Assembly: GCA_964371655.1 (NCBI GenBank) | Contig: CAYJOD010000038.1 | Span: 1-53,315 of the forward strand | From: CAZGSN01 sp964371655 | GTDB taxonomy: Bacteria > Desulfobacterota > Binatia > HRBIN30 | Direction: 5' to 3' | DNA length: 53,315 nucleotides | Shown here: positions 16,757-26,207 of the stretch, in pieces | Position numbering within the stretch: the stretch's first letter is position 1 | Layout of the letters: each line of letters begins with the position of its first letter | Notes under the pieces: generated by a model | What the model saw: the letters and a program-made list of their open reading frames with translations, nothing else | What the model was told of the DNA's origin: nothing | The model's database searches: none | Position numbers and translations under genes: made by a program

Positions 16757-18350
16757 GTTCGGCCACCGTCCATACATCGCTGGGTTGTTCGTCGTCGCTC
16801 TCGCTTGCTTGTCGGCGGTTCGTGCCGGCGCGCAGTCGAATGCGTTTACCTCGACCTTTCTCGCGCGCTGGAACCTCACGCATGGCAAGTACCTGGTCGA
16901 CATTGGCCAGTATCTAGAAGCTCTGGAGGCATTTGAAACGGCGATCGAGACCTCGGGTGCCGTTGAGATTCGCACCGAGGCGCTGCTGGAGAAGGCTTCG
17001 CTGCTCGCCCTGTTCCTCGATGCGCCGGACGACGCGATCCGCCTCTACGACCAGATCGTCGCCCGCTATCCCGATAGCGACGCGGCCGAAACCGCACAGT
17101 TCCGCGCTGGCATGGTGCTGTTCGACCGCGGCGAGTTTGGACGCGCGGCGAATTACTTCGAAGGCTACTTGAAGCGATACCCGCAGGGGTCGTCGCGTGG
17201 CAGCGCCGAGTTCCTGTTGCAGCAGAGTCGCTCCAAAATCGGCGCCGCACCGGCGCCATCGGGGACGCCGTTGACACGACCACGACCCGAGCCGGAAGTC
17301 GTTCCTTCATCGTCGGTCCAGGTGCGCGTACGCATCGCCAAAGGCAACCGTAACATGCACGTCGAGTCCGACGCGCTGCTGCAGCTGACCCCGGCGCTCG
17401 CCGCCGGCAACAGCGTCGAGATCAGTGCGAGCAGTGGCCTGGTCCGCATCAACGGCCAGCGCGGCGAACGCGAGGTGCGGATCAGCTCCGCGCATCCCTT
17501 GCGCATCGGCGCTGGCGGCAAGCCACGGCGCTATCGTGGCGCGCTGACGATCACCGCCGACGGCGGCACCTTGCAGATCGTCAATCACCTCGGCGTGGAA
17601 GAGTACCTGTACGGTGTGGTCACCAAGGAGTCAGGGGCGTCGTGGCCGAGCGAGGCGTTGAAGACGCAGGCAATCGCCTCGCGCACCTACGCTTTGTATC
17701 AGGTCCAGCATCGCCAGGGACGCAGCTACGACATGGTCGACGACGAAGGCTCGCAGGTCTACGGCGGTGTCGACGGCGAAACCGCCGCGGCTCGCCGTGC
17801 TGTCGACAGTACGCGCGGATCGATCGTCACCTACCGCGGGCGACCGATCTACGCCATGTTCACCGCCAACAGCGGCTGGCACACCGGCGACCCGAAGTTC
17901 ATCTTCGACCAGCCCCTCCCCTATCTCAACGCCGTGCCCGACCCCTACAGCCCCGGGGAACAGATGGGTCGCTGGACAAAGACCTACTCGGCTGACGAGG
18001 TGCGGCGCGCGTTGTCGGAGGTGCTGGGAACACGCCTCGGTCCGATCCGCGCCATTCGCGCGGTTGTCAGCTGCCCCTCCGGCCGCATCGTTCGTGTTGC
18101 CATCGTCGACGACCAGGGCGCGCACGAGATGCGCACGCGCACGACCTTGGCTCGGGCACTGAAGCTTCCCGAAATCCTTCTTGACGTGCGCCACGAAGGC
18201 GATCGTTTCGTGTTCGCCGGGGGCGGCTTCGGCCACGGTGTCGGCCTCTCGCAGTGGGGCGCAAAGAACATGGCGGACAAGGGATTCAGTACCAAGGACA
18301 TCTTGGCATTCTACTACCGCGGTGCGGACCTGACGGAGGTCGCACGGTGA
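16743..18350 (+). CDS. SpoIID/LytB-domain protein with N-terminal TPRs
   Basis: A 535-residue protein. Signal peptide at 1-30, TPR-like repeats at ~38-165, a Pro-rich linker, then a SpoIID/LytB domain from ~200 to the end. The domain shows VEEYLYGVVTKESGASWP, ALKTQAIASRTYAL, MFTANSGWHTGD and the terminal GGGFGHGVGLSQWGAKNMA. E296 aligns with the catalytic Glu of SpoIID, a lytic transglycosylase acting on stem-peptide-free glycan. In this non-sporulating context it would act on periplasmic peptidoglycan, possibly opening the wall for the envelope structure encoded here. Overlaps the upstream gene by 14 bases. Confidence 0.9.
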   Translation: MRHRRFGHRPYIAGLFVVALACLSAVRAGAQSNAFTSTFLARWNLTHGKYLVDIGQYLEALEAFETAIETSGAVEIRTEALLEKASLLALFLDAPDDAIRLYDQIVARYPDSDAAETAQFRAGMVLFDRGEFGRAANYFEGYLKRYPQGSSRGSAEFLLQQSRSKIGAAPAPSGTPLTRPRPEPEVVPSSSVQVRVRIAKGNRNMHVESDALLQLTPALAAGNSVEISASSGLVRINGQRGEREVRISSAHPLRIGAGGKPRRYRGALTITADGGTLQIVNHLGVEEYLYGVVTKESGASWPSEALKTQAIASRTYALYQVQHRQGRSYDMVDDEGSQVYGGVDGETAAARRAVDSTRGSIVTYRGRPIYAMFTANSGWHTGDPKFIFDQPLPYLNAVPDPYSPGEQMGRWTKTYSADEVRRALSEVLGTRLGPIRAIRAVVSCPSGRIVRVAIVDDQGAHEMRTRTTLARALKLPEILLDVRHEGDRFVFAGGGFGHGVGLSQWGAKNMADKGFSTKDILAFYYRGADLTEVAR

Positions 18351-18492
18351 TTCGAAACGGTGGAGAAAAATAATGGTTGTTGCAGCGATCGCACGCCCGC
18401 CTTGAGACCAGTACCGCGGCGCAGCACAACACGACGAAGAGGTTCTAAACCAGTGGCCGCCAGGAGCCACGTTTCCGACGGGGGTATACGTC

Positions 18493-19536
18493 ATGAAGCA
18501 ATCAACACGTCATCTCTTGATGTCCTCTCTTCTTCTTACCGTTCTTGCCGGATGTGCGGCGAAGATTCCTGTCCACATGACCCTGCCCGCAGAAACCGAC
18601 CTGTCCCAGTACCGTCGCGTCGCGATCATTGACTTCAAAGGCCAGGGGAATGACCAGGTCAGAGACGCACTGGAAGCCACCCTGATGAACCAGCGGGTCA
18701 ACGGAGAGCCGTATTTCCAGATGATCAGCCGCAGCGAGTTGGACACCATCCTCAAGGAGCAGCATCTTCAGTACCAGAAGCTCGCGGAGCGCTTCGATGA
18801 GGGGTCCATGGCCAGTATCGGGAAGCTCAAGGGAGTGGACGGCCTGATCCAAGGTACCGTTAACGAGTACCACGCGAACGACCAGTCCCGAAGCGAGCAA
18901 CGTGAGGAAACCAATTATAAGACCAAACAAACGTACAAGGTGAACTACAACTGTGTGCGACGCACCGCCCGTGTCCGGGTCACCGTGAAGTTTATCGAAG
19001 TCAAAACGGCGAAGATCGAGCTCAGCCTGCCCTTGGAAGGAGACAGCACGGCCGAAGATTGCCAGCCGAGTGGTACGTCCCCCTCGGTTCCCAACGGCAA
19101 CGACATGCTAACCAACGCCACCAGTCAGATGCTGACGGGTTTTGCCCGAAAGATCACCCCGCACGACGTCGTAAAGGAGATCGAGCTGCGTAAGGCCGAC
19201 GACGACATCGGGTTTTTCGGCGGCGGCGACGACGCCACGAAGTCAGCCTCGGTGCAAATCGCGACCGGGGTGCAATACGCCACCAACGGCAACTGGCCGT
19301 TGGCTATTGGCTCGTGGGAACAAGCGACACAGACCAAGCCAAGCAGCGCCGCGGCCTTCTACAACATGGGCGTCGGCTACGAAGCGCAAGGCAAGCTCGA
19401 CAGGGCGCGTGAGATGTATCAAAAAGCGGCGCAGCTGAAGAGCGACGCGGTCTACATCAAGGCAAGCGGCGTCATCGAGCAGCGCATCCGCGACGCGGAA
19501 ACGCTGCGCCGCCAAACCGAGGGGCGACCGAGCTGA
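18493..19536 (+). CDS. CsgG-like lipoprotein with C-terminal TPR
   Basis: A 347-residue protein with lipobox LAGC (C21). Residues ~35-215 resemble the CsgG/YcfT-type fold: YRRVAIIDFKG near the start, RSELDTILKEQHLQYQKL, then GVDGLIQGTV and a strand-rich region with VRVTVKFIEVKTAKI. CsgG forms the outer-membrane secretion pore for curli; other members of the fold act in LPS or lipoprotein transport. The expected pore-forming hairpins cannot be confirmed by eye. A short TPR pair (ANGNWPLAIGSWEQATQTKPSS and FYNMGVGYEAQGKLDRAREMY) lies at ~250-325. It stands 142 bases after the SpoIID gene and 276 bases before the caspases. Confidence 0.75.
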   Translation: MKQSTRHLLMSSLLLTVLAGCAAKIPVHMTLPAETDLSQYRRVAIIDFKGQGNDQVRDALEATLMNQRVNGEPYFQMISRSELDTILKEQHLQYQKLAERFDEGSMASIGKLKGVDGLIQGTVNEYHANDQSRSEQREETNYKTKQTYKVNYNCVRRTARVRVTVKFIEVKTAKIELSLPLEGDSTAEDCQPSGTSPSVPNGNDMLTNATSQMLTGFARKITPHDVVKEIELRKADDDIGFFGGGDDATKSASVQIATGVQYATNGNWPLAIGSWEQATQTKPSSAAAFYNMGVGYEAQGKLDRAREMYQKAAQLKSDAVYIKASGVIEQRIRDAETLRRQTEGRPS

Positions 19537-19595
19537 TCCGCTCTCGATCGTTGCAACCCATTCGCGCTTGAACCAACCGCTTTGGCCCGGACGCA

Positions 19596-19672
19596 GCTCG
19601 CATCTCGGATTTTCTATCTCCTCGCTCTTGCAACAAGACGAGATGCGATCGACGAGATGCGAGAGGCGTCGC
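19596..19672. repeat. Heptad inverted array, ACGAGAT/GCGATCG type
   Basis: The right arm at 19638-19672 has words ACGAGAT, GCGATCG, ACGAGAT, GCGAGAG and GCGTCGC with exact 7-base spacing. The left part (from ~19596) has CTCGCATCTCG and related TATCTCC words that are partly complementary. It lies in the gap between the CsgG-like gene and the first caspase gene. Confidence 0.6.
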
Positions 19673-19812
19673 GGGGGTTGCCTGCTTGGATCAGACGACC
19701 GCCACGCTGTTGGCCCTCCCGTTAAGTAACTGTCGATCAGCCGCCCGCGCGCTCGCACCGAATGACTGAACGGCACGGCTACATGCACGATGGAAATCAT
19801 GAGGGGTTGAAG

Positions 19813-22461
19813 ATGATGAGATTCTCGATGGCCGTGCTCTTGGCGTTCGCGATGCTCTGCTCCACAGGGTGCAGCCAGATCATCAGCACGCAGTATCAGA
19901 AGGGGAAGTTCGTCAAGGAAGTCGAGAAGCCGGGCGTTGCGGAAATAGGCAGGCGCACGGTTCTCGGGCTTAGCTCGCCAACCAGCGTGCGGGTGTATGA
20001 CGAGGTGGAGCATGGGCACGTCACGGAGAAGAATTTTGAGAAGATCCGAGTTGACAATCGGGGTAGGGTATCGCTGGGCGCTGCAATCCTCCGTGAAGTA
20101 TTATGGAGGCCTTTCTCCCTGCTGCTCCTCCCTATGGAACTGTTGGCCGATCGACCTCCCGATTTCTTTGCGTTTGGGGTGCTCGATTGCCGAAACGTAA
20201 ATCCTCCCCCAAAAACCAGCGACTGTTCGTTTTGGACAACCACCGACGTGGTTTCCAACGAATATATGACCGAAGCGAGTTCCAGTAACGTCACAACGAC
20301 ACGCGAGCCTGTGTCGACCGGCACGGTACACGCGACGGTATCCGGCTCAACCGAGGATCTCGCGCTTGACAGCGCCGGCACCGCCTCCCTCGATCTCTCC
20401 AAGAGCTACGACCGCCTGCGCGGGGGCAAGGAGCTCAGCGTGCAGTACGAGTACAAGGGCATGACCCAGACCGCGACCCTCACCCGTCAGGCGGTGGAGA
20501 AGGGTCTCGCCGCCCGCAAGCCGCCACAACTGGTCATCGCCGCCAGCGAGATCACCTACGAAGGTGGACTCAAGTCGGGCACGCTTTCTGGCGACGACCA
20601 GGGAGAGCTCCAAGTCAAGATCGCCAACACCGACAAGGAAGGGGCGGGCTGGGGCGTCAAGCTGGTCGTCTCTGGCAATCCGTGCCGGGATGTGACCGTC
20701 GGCAACGAGCTGTCCGTGGGGGACGTTCGACCCGGCGAGACAAAGACGGTGCGGGTTCCGATATCCGCCGGTCTCGACGCCGAGAGCTGCGCCCTGAACC
20801 TGACGCTACAAGCCCGGGAGGATTTCGGGCAGGACAGCCGCAAGGTGATCATCCCTCCCATTTCCATAAAGGCGGTCGACCGGCCCGATCTCTACATCGC
20901 GTCCATTTCGCACACCGGAACTGCCCAGAACGACGACAGCGTCGAGCTGACCGCGACGGTGACCAACAACGGCGTCGGCGAGGCCAAAGGGGTGACGGTC
21001 CGGCTGAACGACCTTCCCAGTGGTGTCTCCGCGTCGCAACGTTCTGTCAGTCTCGGCGACCTGCCGCCGAAGTCGAGCCAGAAGGTTTCGATCTCGCTGC
21101 GCTTCGACAAACGGTTCGGCGAAGGCCAGTCGAATGTACCGATATCCCTGTCGGTCGCCGATCAGCGTCCGATCGGCAAGACGGCAACGAAGAACTACGG
21201 CATGGAATACCACTTCAACCGGCCGAGTCTGAAGGTCGTCGATATCCAGTACTTCGACGGCAACGACCTGGACGGCCAATCGGAGGGGAATGGCAACAAT
21301 CAGATCGAGCAGGACGAACGCATTCTCGTTCGCGTCCGCGTCGCCAATAACGGCGCCAAAGCGGCGGAGAACGTGACCGTCACGATGACATCCGACAAGC
21401 CGTCGTCGCACCTGATCATTCAGCCAAGCGATCAGAGGCTGGATGCTCTCCAGCCCGGTGAGGAGAAGACGGTTCTCTTCAAGATGAAGGTGCCCAACAG
21501 CGTCGACGCAGGTCCGGTCGCCTTCACCGTCACAGCGACGGAGGAGACCTTTGGAACCAAGGTGGCCGAGGTGAACCACAAGACCATCTACGAAGCCGGA
21601 GCCCTCACAGCCGCGGTCAATCTAGCGGAATCTGGTGCGACCAAGGCGAAGGGCCAGCGGGCGGCGGTCCCTGCGGTGGAGAACATCGATGACGTTCGGT
21701 CGGCCAACTACAACAGGGATGCGTGGGCGCTGATCATCGGCATCGGCCAGTACGGCCACTCGAACATCAAGTCCCTGAAATTCGCCAAGAGCGATGCGAC
21801 CACAATGCGCGACTACCTCAGGAATATCGGAGGGGTCCCCGATGGTAACATCCGGATGTTGACCGACGAGCAGGCGACGTCCACCGGCATTCGCAAGGGG
21901 TTGGGGTGGCTTCGCGACAACGCCGGAGGGAAGAGCCAGGTGTTTATCTACTATTCCGGACACGGCGTTCCGGATGCGAAGCATGCTCCCTACTTGCTGC
22001 CCTACGACGGCGAACCTCAGGCAATTGGAGATACTGGGTTTGCCATCGCAACTCTCAAGGGAGAGGTAAACCGATTCTCGACAAAGCGTGTGATGATCGC
22101 CCTCGATGCCTGCTACACCGGTGACGGCCGCTCCGAGAGCGCCGAAGGGAAGCGCGGTGTGGCATGGGCAGATGATGATGACACCCCGACGGAGGCAGTG
22201 GTCATCAATGCGAGCGGCGAGAAGGAGGCGAGTTGGGATTACGATGACCAACGCCATGGTCTCTTCACGTATTTCTTCCTGAAGGGTATGCGCGGGGCTG
22301 CGCCAGACCGCAACAGTGACGGGATGGTGGATGCGGAGGAGCTGTACGATTACCTGAAGAAGGAGGTTCCACCCGTGGCGCTCAGGCAACGTCAGGCACC
22401 GCAGACACCAATGAAACTAGGCAGTGGCAAGGGCATGATCGTCAGTAAGCGTATCGAGTAG
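19813..22461 (+). CDS. Caspase-like lipoprotein with Ig/CARDB domains, copy 1
   Basis: An 882-residue protein from the ATG at 19813, chosen because GAGGGG precedes it and a lipobox STGC (C20) follows; an upstream ATG at 19762 would bury the signal. After a ~230-residue region, three beta-sandwich domains (~235-590, CARDB-like: NDDSVELTATVTNNG) lead to a caspase/peptidase C14 domain at ~636-865. It shows ALIIGIGQY, the catalytic His in YYSGHG (H717) and catalytic Cys in LDACYTG (C767). A canonical EF-hand loop follows: D-x-N-x-D-G-x-x-D-x-x-E from D832. The lipobox places the protease outside the cytoplasm. Its substrate is unknown; copy 2 follows directly. Confidence 0.9.
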   Translation: MMRFSMAVLLAFAMLCSTGCSQIISTQYQKGKFVKEVEKPGVAEIGRRTVLGLSSPTSVRVYDEVEHGHVTEKNFEKIRVDNRGRVSLGAAILREVLWRPFSLLLLPMELLADRPPDFFAFGVLDCRNVNPPPKTSDCSFWTTTDVVSNEYMTEASSSNVTTTREPVSTGTVHATVSGSTEDLALDSAGTASLDLSKSYDRLRGGKELSVQYEYKGMTQTATLTRQAVEKGLAARKPPQLVIAASEITYEGGLKSGTLSGDDQGELQVKIANTDKEGAGWGVKLVVSGNPCRDVTVGNELSVGDVRPGETKTVRVPISAGLDAESCALNLTLQAREDFGQDSRKVIIPPISIKAVDRPDLYIASISHTGTAQNDDSVELTATVTNNGVGEAKGVTVRLNDLPSGVSASQRSVSLGDLPPKSSQKVSISLRFDKRFGEGQSNVPISLSVADQRPIGKTATKNYGMEYHFNRPSLKVVDIQYFDGNDLDGQSEGNGNNQIEQDERILVRVRVANNGAKAAENVTVTMTSDKPSSHLIIQPSDQRLDALQPGEEKTVLFKMKVPNSVDAGPVAFTVTATEETFGTKVAEVNHKTIYEAGALTAAVNLAESGATKAKGQRAAVPAVENIDDVRSANYNRDAWALIIGIGQYGHSNIKSLKFAKSDATTMRDYLRNIGGVPDGNIRMLTDEQATSTGIRKGLGWLRDNAGGKSQVFIYYSGHGVPDAKHAPYLLPYDGEPQAIGDTGFAIATLKGEVNRFSTKRVMIALDACYTGDGRSESAEGKRGVAWADDDDTPTEAVVINASGEKEASWDYDDQRHGLFTYFFLKGMRGAAPDRNSDGMVDAEELYDYLKKEVPPVALRQRQAPQTPMKLGSGKGMIVSKRIE

Positions 22462-22625
22462 AAGGACGAGTGACGTGTTCTCTTCACCGTCGTTTGGCGC
22501 CCGCGCAAGTACGCACGATCGAGCCAGCCTACGAGCGTAGCGACTCTGAGTGCAACCTTGCGGCACGAGAAACGGTCTGGTGTTCGCACCGCGGAACCGT
22601 CGAGCAGTATTCAGGAGGGTCGAGA

Positions 22626-25319
22626 ATGACGAGGTGGTCCGTGAAGGCGAGTGTTCTGCTGGTGCTGTCCCTCCAGTTGGTCTTCTCCGTGGGGTGTAGC
22701 CAGGTCATCAGTACGGAGTACCAGAAGGGGAAGCTCGTCAAGGAAATCGAGAAGCCCGGTATTTCCGAAACCGGCAGACACACAGTTCTCGCCCTCGGCT
22801 CGCCCACCAGCGTGCGGGTGTACGATGAGGTTCAGCATGGGCACGTCACGGAAAGCTATTTTGAAAAGATCATGCATCAAACAAGAGGGAGAACAAGTAT
22901 CGGGTATGCGATCTTCGCTAACATTATACTAAGACCAGTGTCGCTGGTGTTTCTCCCCATAGACAAGTCCGCACGCGAAGATTTCCTTACATTCGGAATG
23001 AACGACTGTCAGAAGCCTAAGGACAGGGACGTGTGCAGCGTTTGGACCACCACCGACATCGTTTCCGACGATTACATTGTCGAGGCGAACCCAGGTAGCG
23101 TCACCACAACGCATGAACCCGTGTCAAACGGGACGGTACACGCCACCATATTCGGCTCTGAGCAGAGCGCTGTGATAGAGCATTTCGTGGCGGTGAAGAC
23201 CGAGTCGACGGAAGACATCACACTCGACAGTGCCGGCACCGGTTCCCTTGACCTCTCCAAGATCTACGACCGGCTGCCGAAGGGTAAAGAGCTCAGCGTA
23301 CGCTACGAGTACCGTGGGATGACGCAGACTGCCACCCTCACGCGTCAGGCGGTGGAAAAAGGTCTGGCCGCACGCAAGCCGCCGCAGCTGGTTATCGCTC
23401 CCCGCGAGATCACCTACGAGGGCGGTCTGAAATCCGGCACTCTGGCCGGCGAAGACCAGGGCGTGCTGGTGGTGAACATCGCCAACACCGACAAGGAAGG
23501 AGTGGCCTGGGCGGTGCGGCTGGTCACCTCGGGCGGTCAGTGCCGCGACGTAGCCATAGGCAACGAGCAGACGGTGGGCGACATCCGTCCAGGCGAGTCG
23601 AAGACCGCGCGGATCCCGATATCCGCCGGTCTCGACGCCGAGAACTGCACATTGAACCTGATGCTGCAGGCCGTGGAGGAGTTCGGGCAGGACAGCCGCA
23701 AGGTGGTCATCCCGCCGATTTCCATCCGCGCCGTCGACAGGCCCGATCTCTACATCGCCTCCATCTCGCACACCGGCACCGCTCGCAACGATGACAGTGT
23801 CGAGTTGGTTGCGACCGTGGCCAACACCGGGGTCGGTGACGCCAAGGGCGTCACGGTCCGGCTGAACGACCTCCCCAGTGGGGTTTCGGCATCGCAACGT
23901 GCAATCAACCTTGGCGACCTACGGCCGAAGTCGAGTGAGAAAGTCTCCATCCCATTGCACTTCGACAAGCGCTTTGGGGAAGGACAATCGAGTGTGCCGA
24001 TATCGATGTCCGTCGCCGACCAGCGGCCGATCGGCAAGCCGGCCACCAAGAGCTACAGCATCGAATACCACTTCAATCAGCCGAGCCTGAAGATCGCGGA
24101 CGTCGAGTATTTCGACGGCAACGATCCCGACGGGCAGTCGGAAGGGAACGGCAACCGCCAGATCGAGCAGGACGAGCGCATTCTCGTCCACGTTCGCATC
24201 ACCAACAGTGGCTCCAAGGCGGCGGAGAACGTGACCCTCACCATGACGTCCGACAAGCCGTCGTCGCGTCTGATTATCACGCCGAACGAACAGCAGCTGG
24301 ACAACGTGCAGGCGGGCGAGGAGAAGACCGTTTTCTTCAAGTTCAAGGTCCCCAACAGCGTAGGCGCGGGTCCCGTGGCCTTCACGGTCAGCGCCACGGA
24401 GGGAACCTTCGGTACCAAGGTGGCCGAGGTGAGCCGTAAGACCATCTACGAAGCCGGAGCTGTCGCGGCCGAGATCAGTGTAGCGGAGTCCGGTGCACCC
24501 AAAGCAAAGGGGCAGCGAGTCGCGGCCCCAGAGGTGGAAAATATCGACGAGGTGCGGTCGACGGGTTACAGCCGCGACGCCTACGCGCTGATCATCGGCA
24601 TCGGTCAGTACCGCCACTCGGGGATCAAGCCACTGAGACTCGCCAAGCGCGACGCCAGCGCTATGCGCGAATACCTGGCGAATGTCGGGGGGATCCCTCG
24701 CAATAACATCCATGTCCTGACCGATGACGAGGCGCGGTCGAACGACATCCGGCGGGAGCTCGGATGGCTACGCAAGAGTGCCGGCACCAAGTCGCAGGTG
24801 TTCATCTACTACTCTGGGCATGGTGTGGCGGATGCCAAGCATGCGCCCTACCTGCTTCCCTACGACGGTGAGCCGCAAGCGATCGAAGACACCGGGCTCT
24901 CCATCGCCACCCTCAAGGGAGAGGTGAACCGCTTTGCGACCAAGCGTGTGATGATTGCCCTTGACGCCTGCTACACCGGCGAGGGGCGCTCCGAGAGCTC
25001 GGAGGGGAAGCGTGGCGCGGCGTGGATCGACGATGACGATACGCCCACGGAGGCGGTTGTCGTCAATGCCAGTGGCGACAGGGAGGCCAGTTGGGATTAC
25101 GAAGAGCAAGGGCACGGACTCTTCACCTATTTTCTACTGAAGGGGATGAGGGGAGCCGCACTGGACATCAACGGCGACGGCTTCTTGGATGTGGATGAGC
25201 TCTACGTCTACGTGAAGAAGGAGGTCCCGCCCGTAGCGATGCGGCAACGTGAAGCAGGCCAGACACCGGTCAAGCAGGGCAGCGGCAAAGGGATGATCGT
25301 CAGCAAGTTGGTGCAATAG
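22626..25319 (+). CDS. Caspase-like lipoprotein with Ig/CARDB domains, copy 2
   Basis: An 897-residue tandem paralogue of the preceding gene, starting at the ATG at 22626 behind AGGAGGG. Lipobox SVGC (C24). Domain order is the same: N-terminal region, three beta-sandwich domains, then caspase fold with H732 in YYSGHG and C782 in LDACYTG, the same 50-residue spacing as copy 1. An EF-hand loop starts at D847. It differs mainly by a ~15-residue insertion in the N-terminal third (around the IFGSEQSAVIEHF stretch) and many scattered substitutions. Both copies keep all catalytic and calcium-binding residues, which suggests both are active. The next gene begins 8 bases later. Confidence 0.9.
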   Translation: MTRWSVKASVLLVLSLQLVFSVGCSQVISTEYQKGKLVKEIEKPGISETGRHTVLALGSPTSVRVYDEVQHGHVTESYFEKIMHQTRGRTSIGYAIFANIILRPVSLVFLPIDKSAREDFLTFGMNDCQKPKDRDVCSVWTTTDIVSDDYIVEANPGSVTTTHEPVSNGTVHATIFGSEQSAVIEHFVAVKTESTEDITLDSAGTGSLDLSKIYDRLPKGKELSVRYEYRGMTQTATLTRQAVEKGLAARKPPQLVIAPREITYEGGLKSGTLAGEDQGVLVVNIANTDKEGVAWAVRLVTSGGQCRDVAIGNEQTVGDIRPGESKTARIPISAGLDAENCTLNLMLQAVEEFGQDSRKVVIPPISIRAVDRPDLYIASISHTGTARNDDSVELVATVANTGVGDAKGVTVRLNDLPSGVSASQRAINLGDLRPKSSEKVSIPLHFDKRFGEGQSSVPISMSVADQRPIGKPATKSYSIEYHFNQPSLKIADVEYFDGNDPDGQSEGNGNRQIEQDERILVHVRITNSGSKAAENVTLTMTSDKPSSRLIITPNEQQLDNVQAGEEKTVFFKFKVPNSVGAGPVAFTVSATEGTFGTKVAEVSRKTIYEAGAVAAEISVAESGAPKAKGQRVAAPEVENIDEVRSTGYSRDAYALIIGIGQYRHSGIKPLRLAKRDASAMREYLANVGGIPRNNIHVLTDDEARSNDIRRELGWLRKSAGTKSQVFIYYSGHGVADAKHAPYLLPYDGEPQAIEDTGLSIATLKGEVNRFATKRVMIALDACYTGEGRSESSEGKRGAAWIDDDDTPTEAVVVNASGDREASWDYEEQGHGLFTYFLLKGMRGAALDINGDGFLDVDELYVYVKKEVPPVAMRQREAGQTPVKQGSGKGMIVSKLVQ

Positions 25320-25327
25320 GAGACGCG

Positions 25328-26182
25328 GTGGTACGTTCTTTCGGTATAGGTTTCTTCCTACTCGCGTTTTGCGCAATCAGTGAGGCGAGGCCGACCATCG
25401 AACAGCGCTGGAGCGATGAGGTGGTCGGTGAGGTCGTCCTCGAGGGCATGACTCCCGAGCAGGCACGCAGTCTCTGTCTGGCGCGTGCCAAAGCGCGCGC
25501 CATCGAACAGGTCGCGGGCGTGAAGATCCTGAGTGACACCCTGGTGCGAGACGCGGTGGTAGTTGCCGACTTGGTGAATGCGCAGAGCTTCGCCTGGGTG
25601 AAAGAAGTGAAGGAAGAGCGGTGGGACGACCCGAGCTTCGAGGCACGCACCGACGCGCCGGCACAAATCCTGTATCGGGTACGACTGAAAGGGCTAGTGG
25701 CGGTCGACCGCGATCGCGACGCCGGCTTCGCCCTTAGGCTTGCCCTGAATCGCAGCTCCTACGAAAGTGGCGACGAGATGCAGATCACCATCGAGTCGGG
25801 GCAGGACGCCTACCTGAGCATGTTCAACATTCTCGACGATGACAAGGTTACCGTCCTCCTCCCCAATCGTTTCAAGATGGACCGCGCCGTCCGCAAAGGG
25901 GAGAAGGTACGCTTCCCCGACGCCGAGAGCATGGGCAGCAGTCGCAAGCTCAAGCTCTTTCCATCGTCGCAAAATCCCACGACGCGCGAAGCCATCTTGG
26001 TGATCGCCACGCTCGATGACATCGACCTGGTCGAACGCGAATTCAAGGAAGCCACCTTCCGCGAGTACCCGAAGCAGACCGGATTGTTCCAGAACATCTT
26101 GGAAAAGCTCATGCAGATTCCCCCAAGCAGGCGGGCGCTGGCGGTGCAGTACTACCAGCTGCGAGTGCGCAAGGGCGATTGA
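25328..26182 (+). CDS. FlgT_N-like plus DUF4384 periplasmic protein
   Basis: A 284-residue protein from a GTG start; AGGAG five bases upstream overlaps the stop of the caspase gene, so the two are coupled. Signal peptide at 1-20. Residues ~35-125 carry the FlgT_N-like core: CLARAKARAIEQVAGVKILSD, LVRD and a D-containing loop. From ~135 a DUF4384 domain appears: Y.SGDEMQI.I.S..DAYLSMFNI, DDKVTVLLPNRF, then KGEKVRFPD. DUF4384 is commonly found alongside or fused to bacterial caspase-like proteins, consistent with this neighbour. Probable periplasmic partner or regulator of the caspases (inference). Confidence 0.8.
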   Translation: MVRSFGIGFFLLAFCAISEARPTIEQRWSDEVVGEVVLEGMTPEQARSLCLARAKARAIEQVAGVKILSDTLVRDAVVVADLVNAQSFAWVKEVKEERWDDPSFEARTDAPAQILYRVRLKGLVAVDRDRDAGFALRLALNRSSYESGDEMQITIESGQDAYLSMFNILDDDKVTVLLPNRFKMDRAVRKGEKVRFPDAESMGSSRKLKLFPSSQNPTTREAILVIATLDDIDLVEREFKEATFREYPKQTGLFQNILEKLMQIPPSRRALAVQYYQLRVRKGD

Positions 26183-26207
26183 CTCTGGCCCGGGAGCAGC
26201 ACCACCA

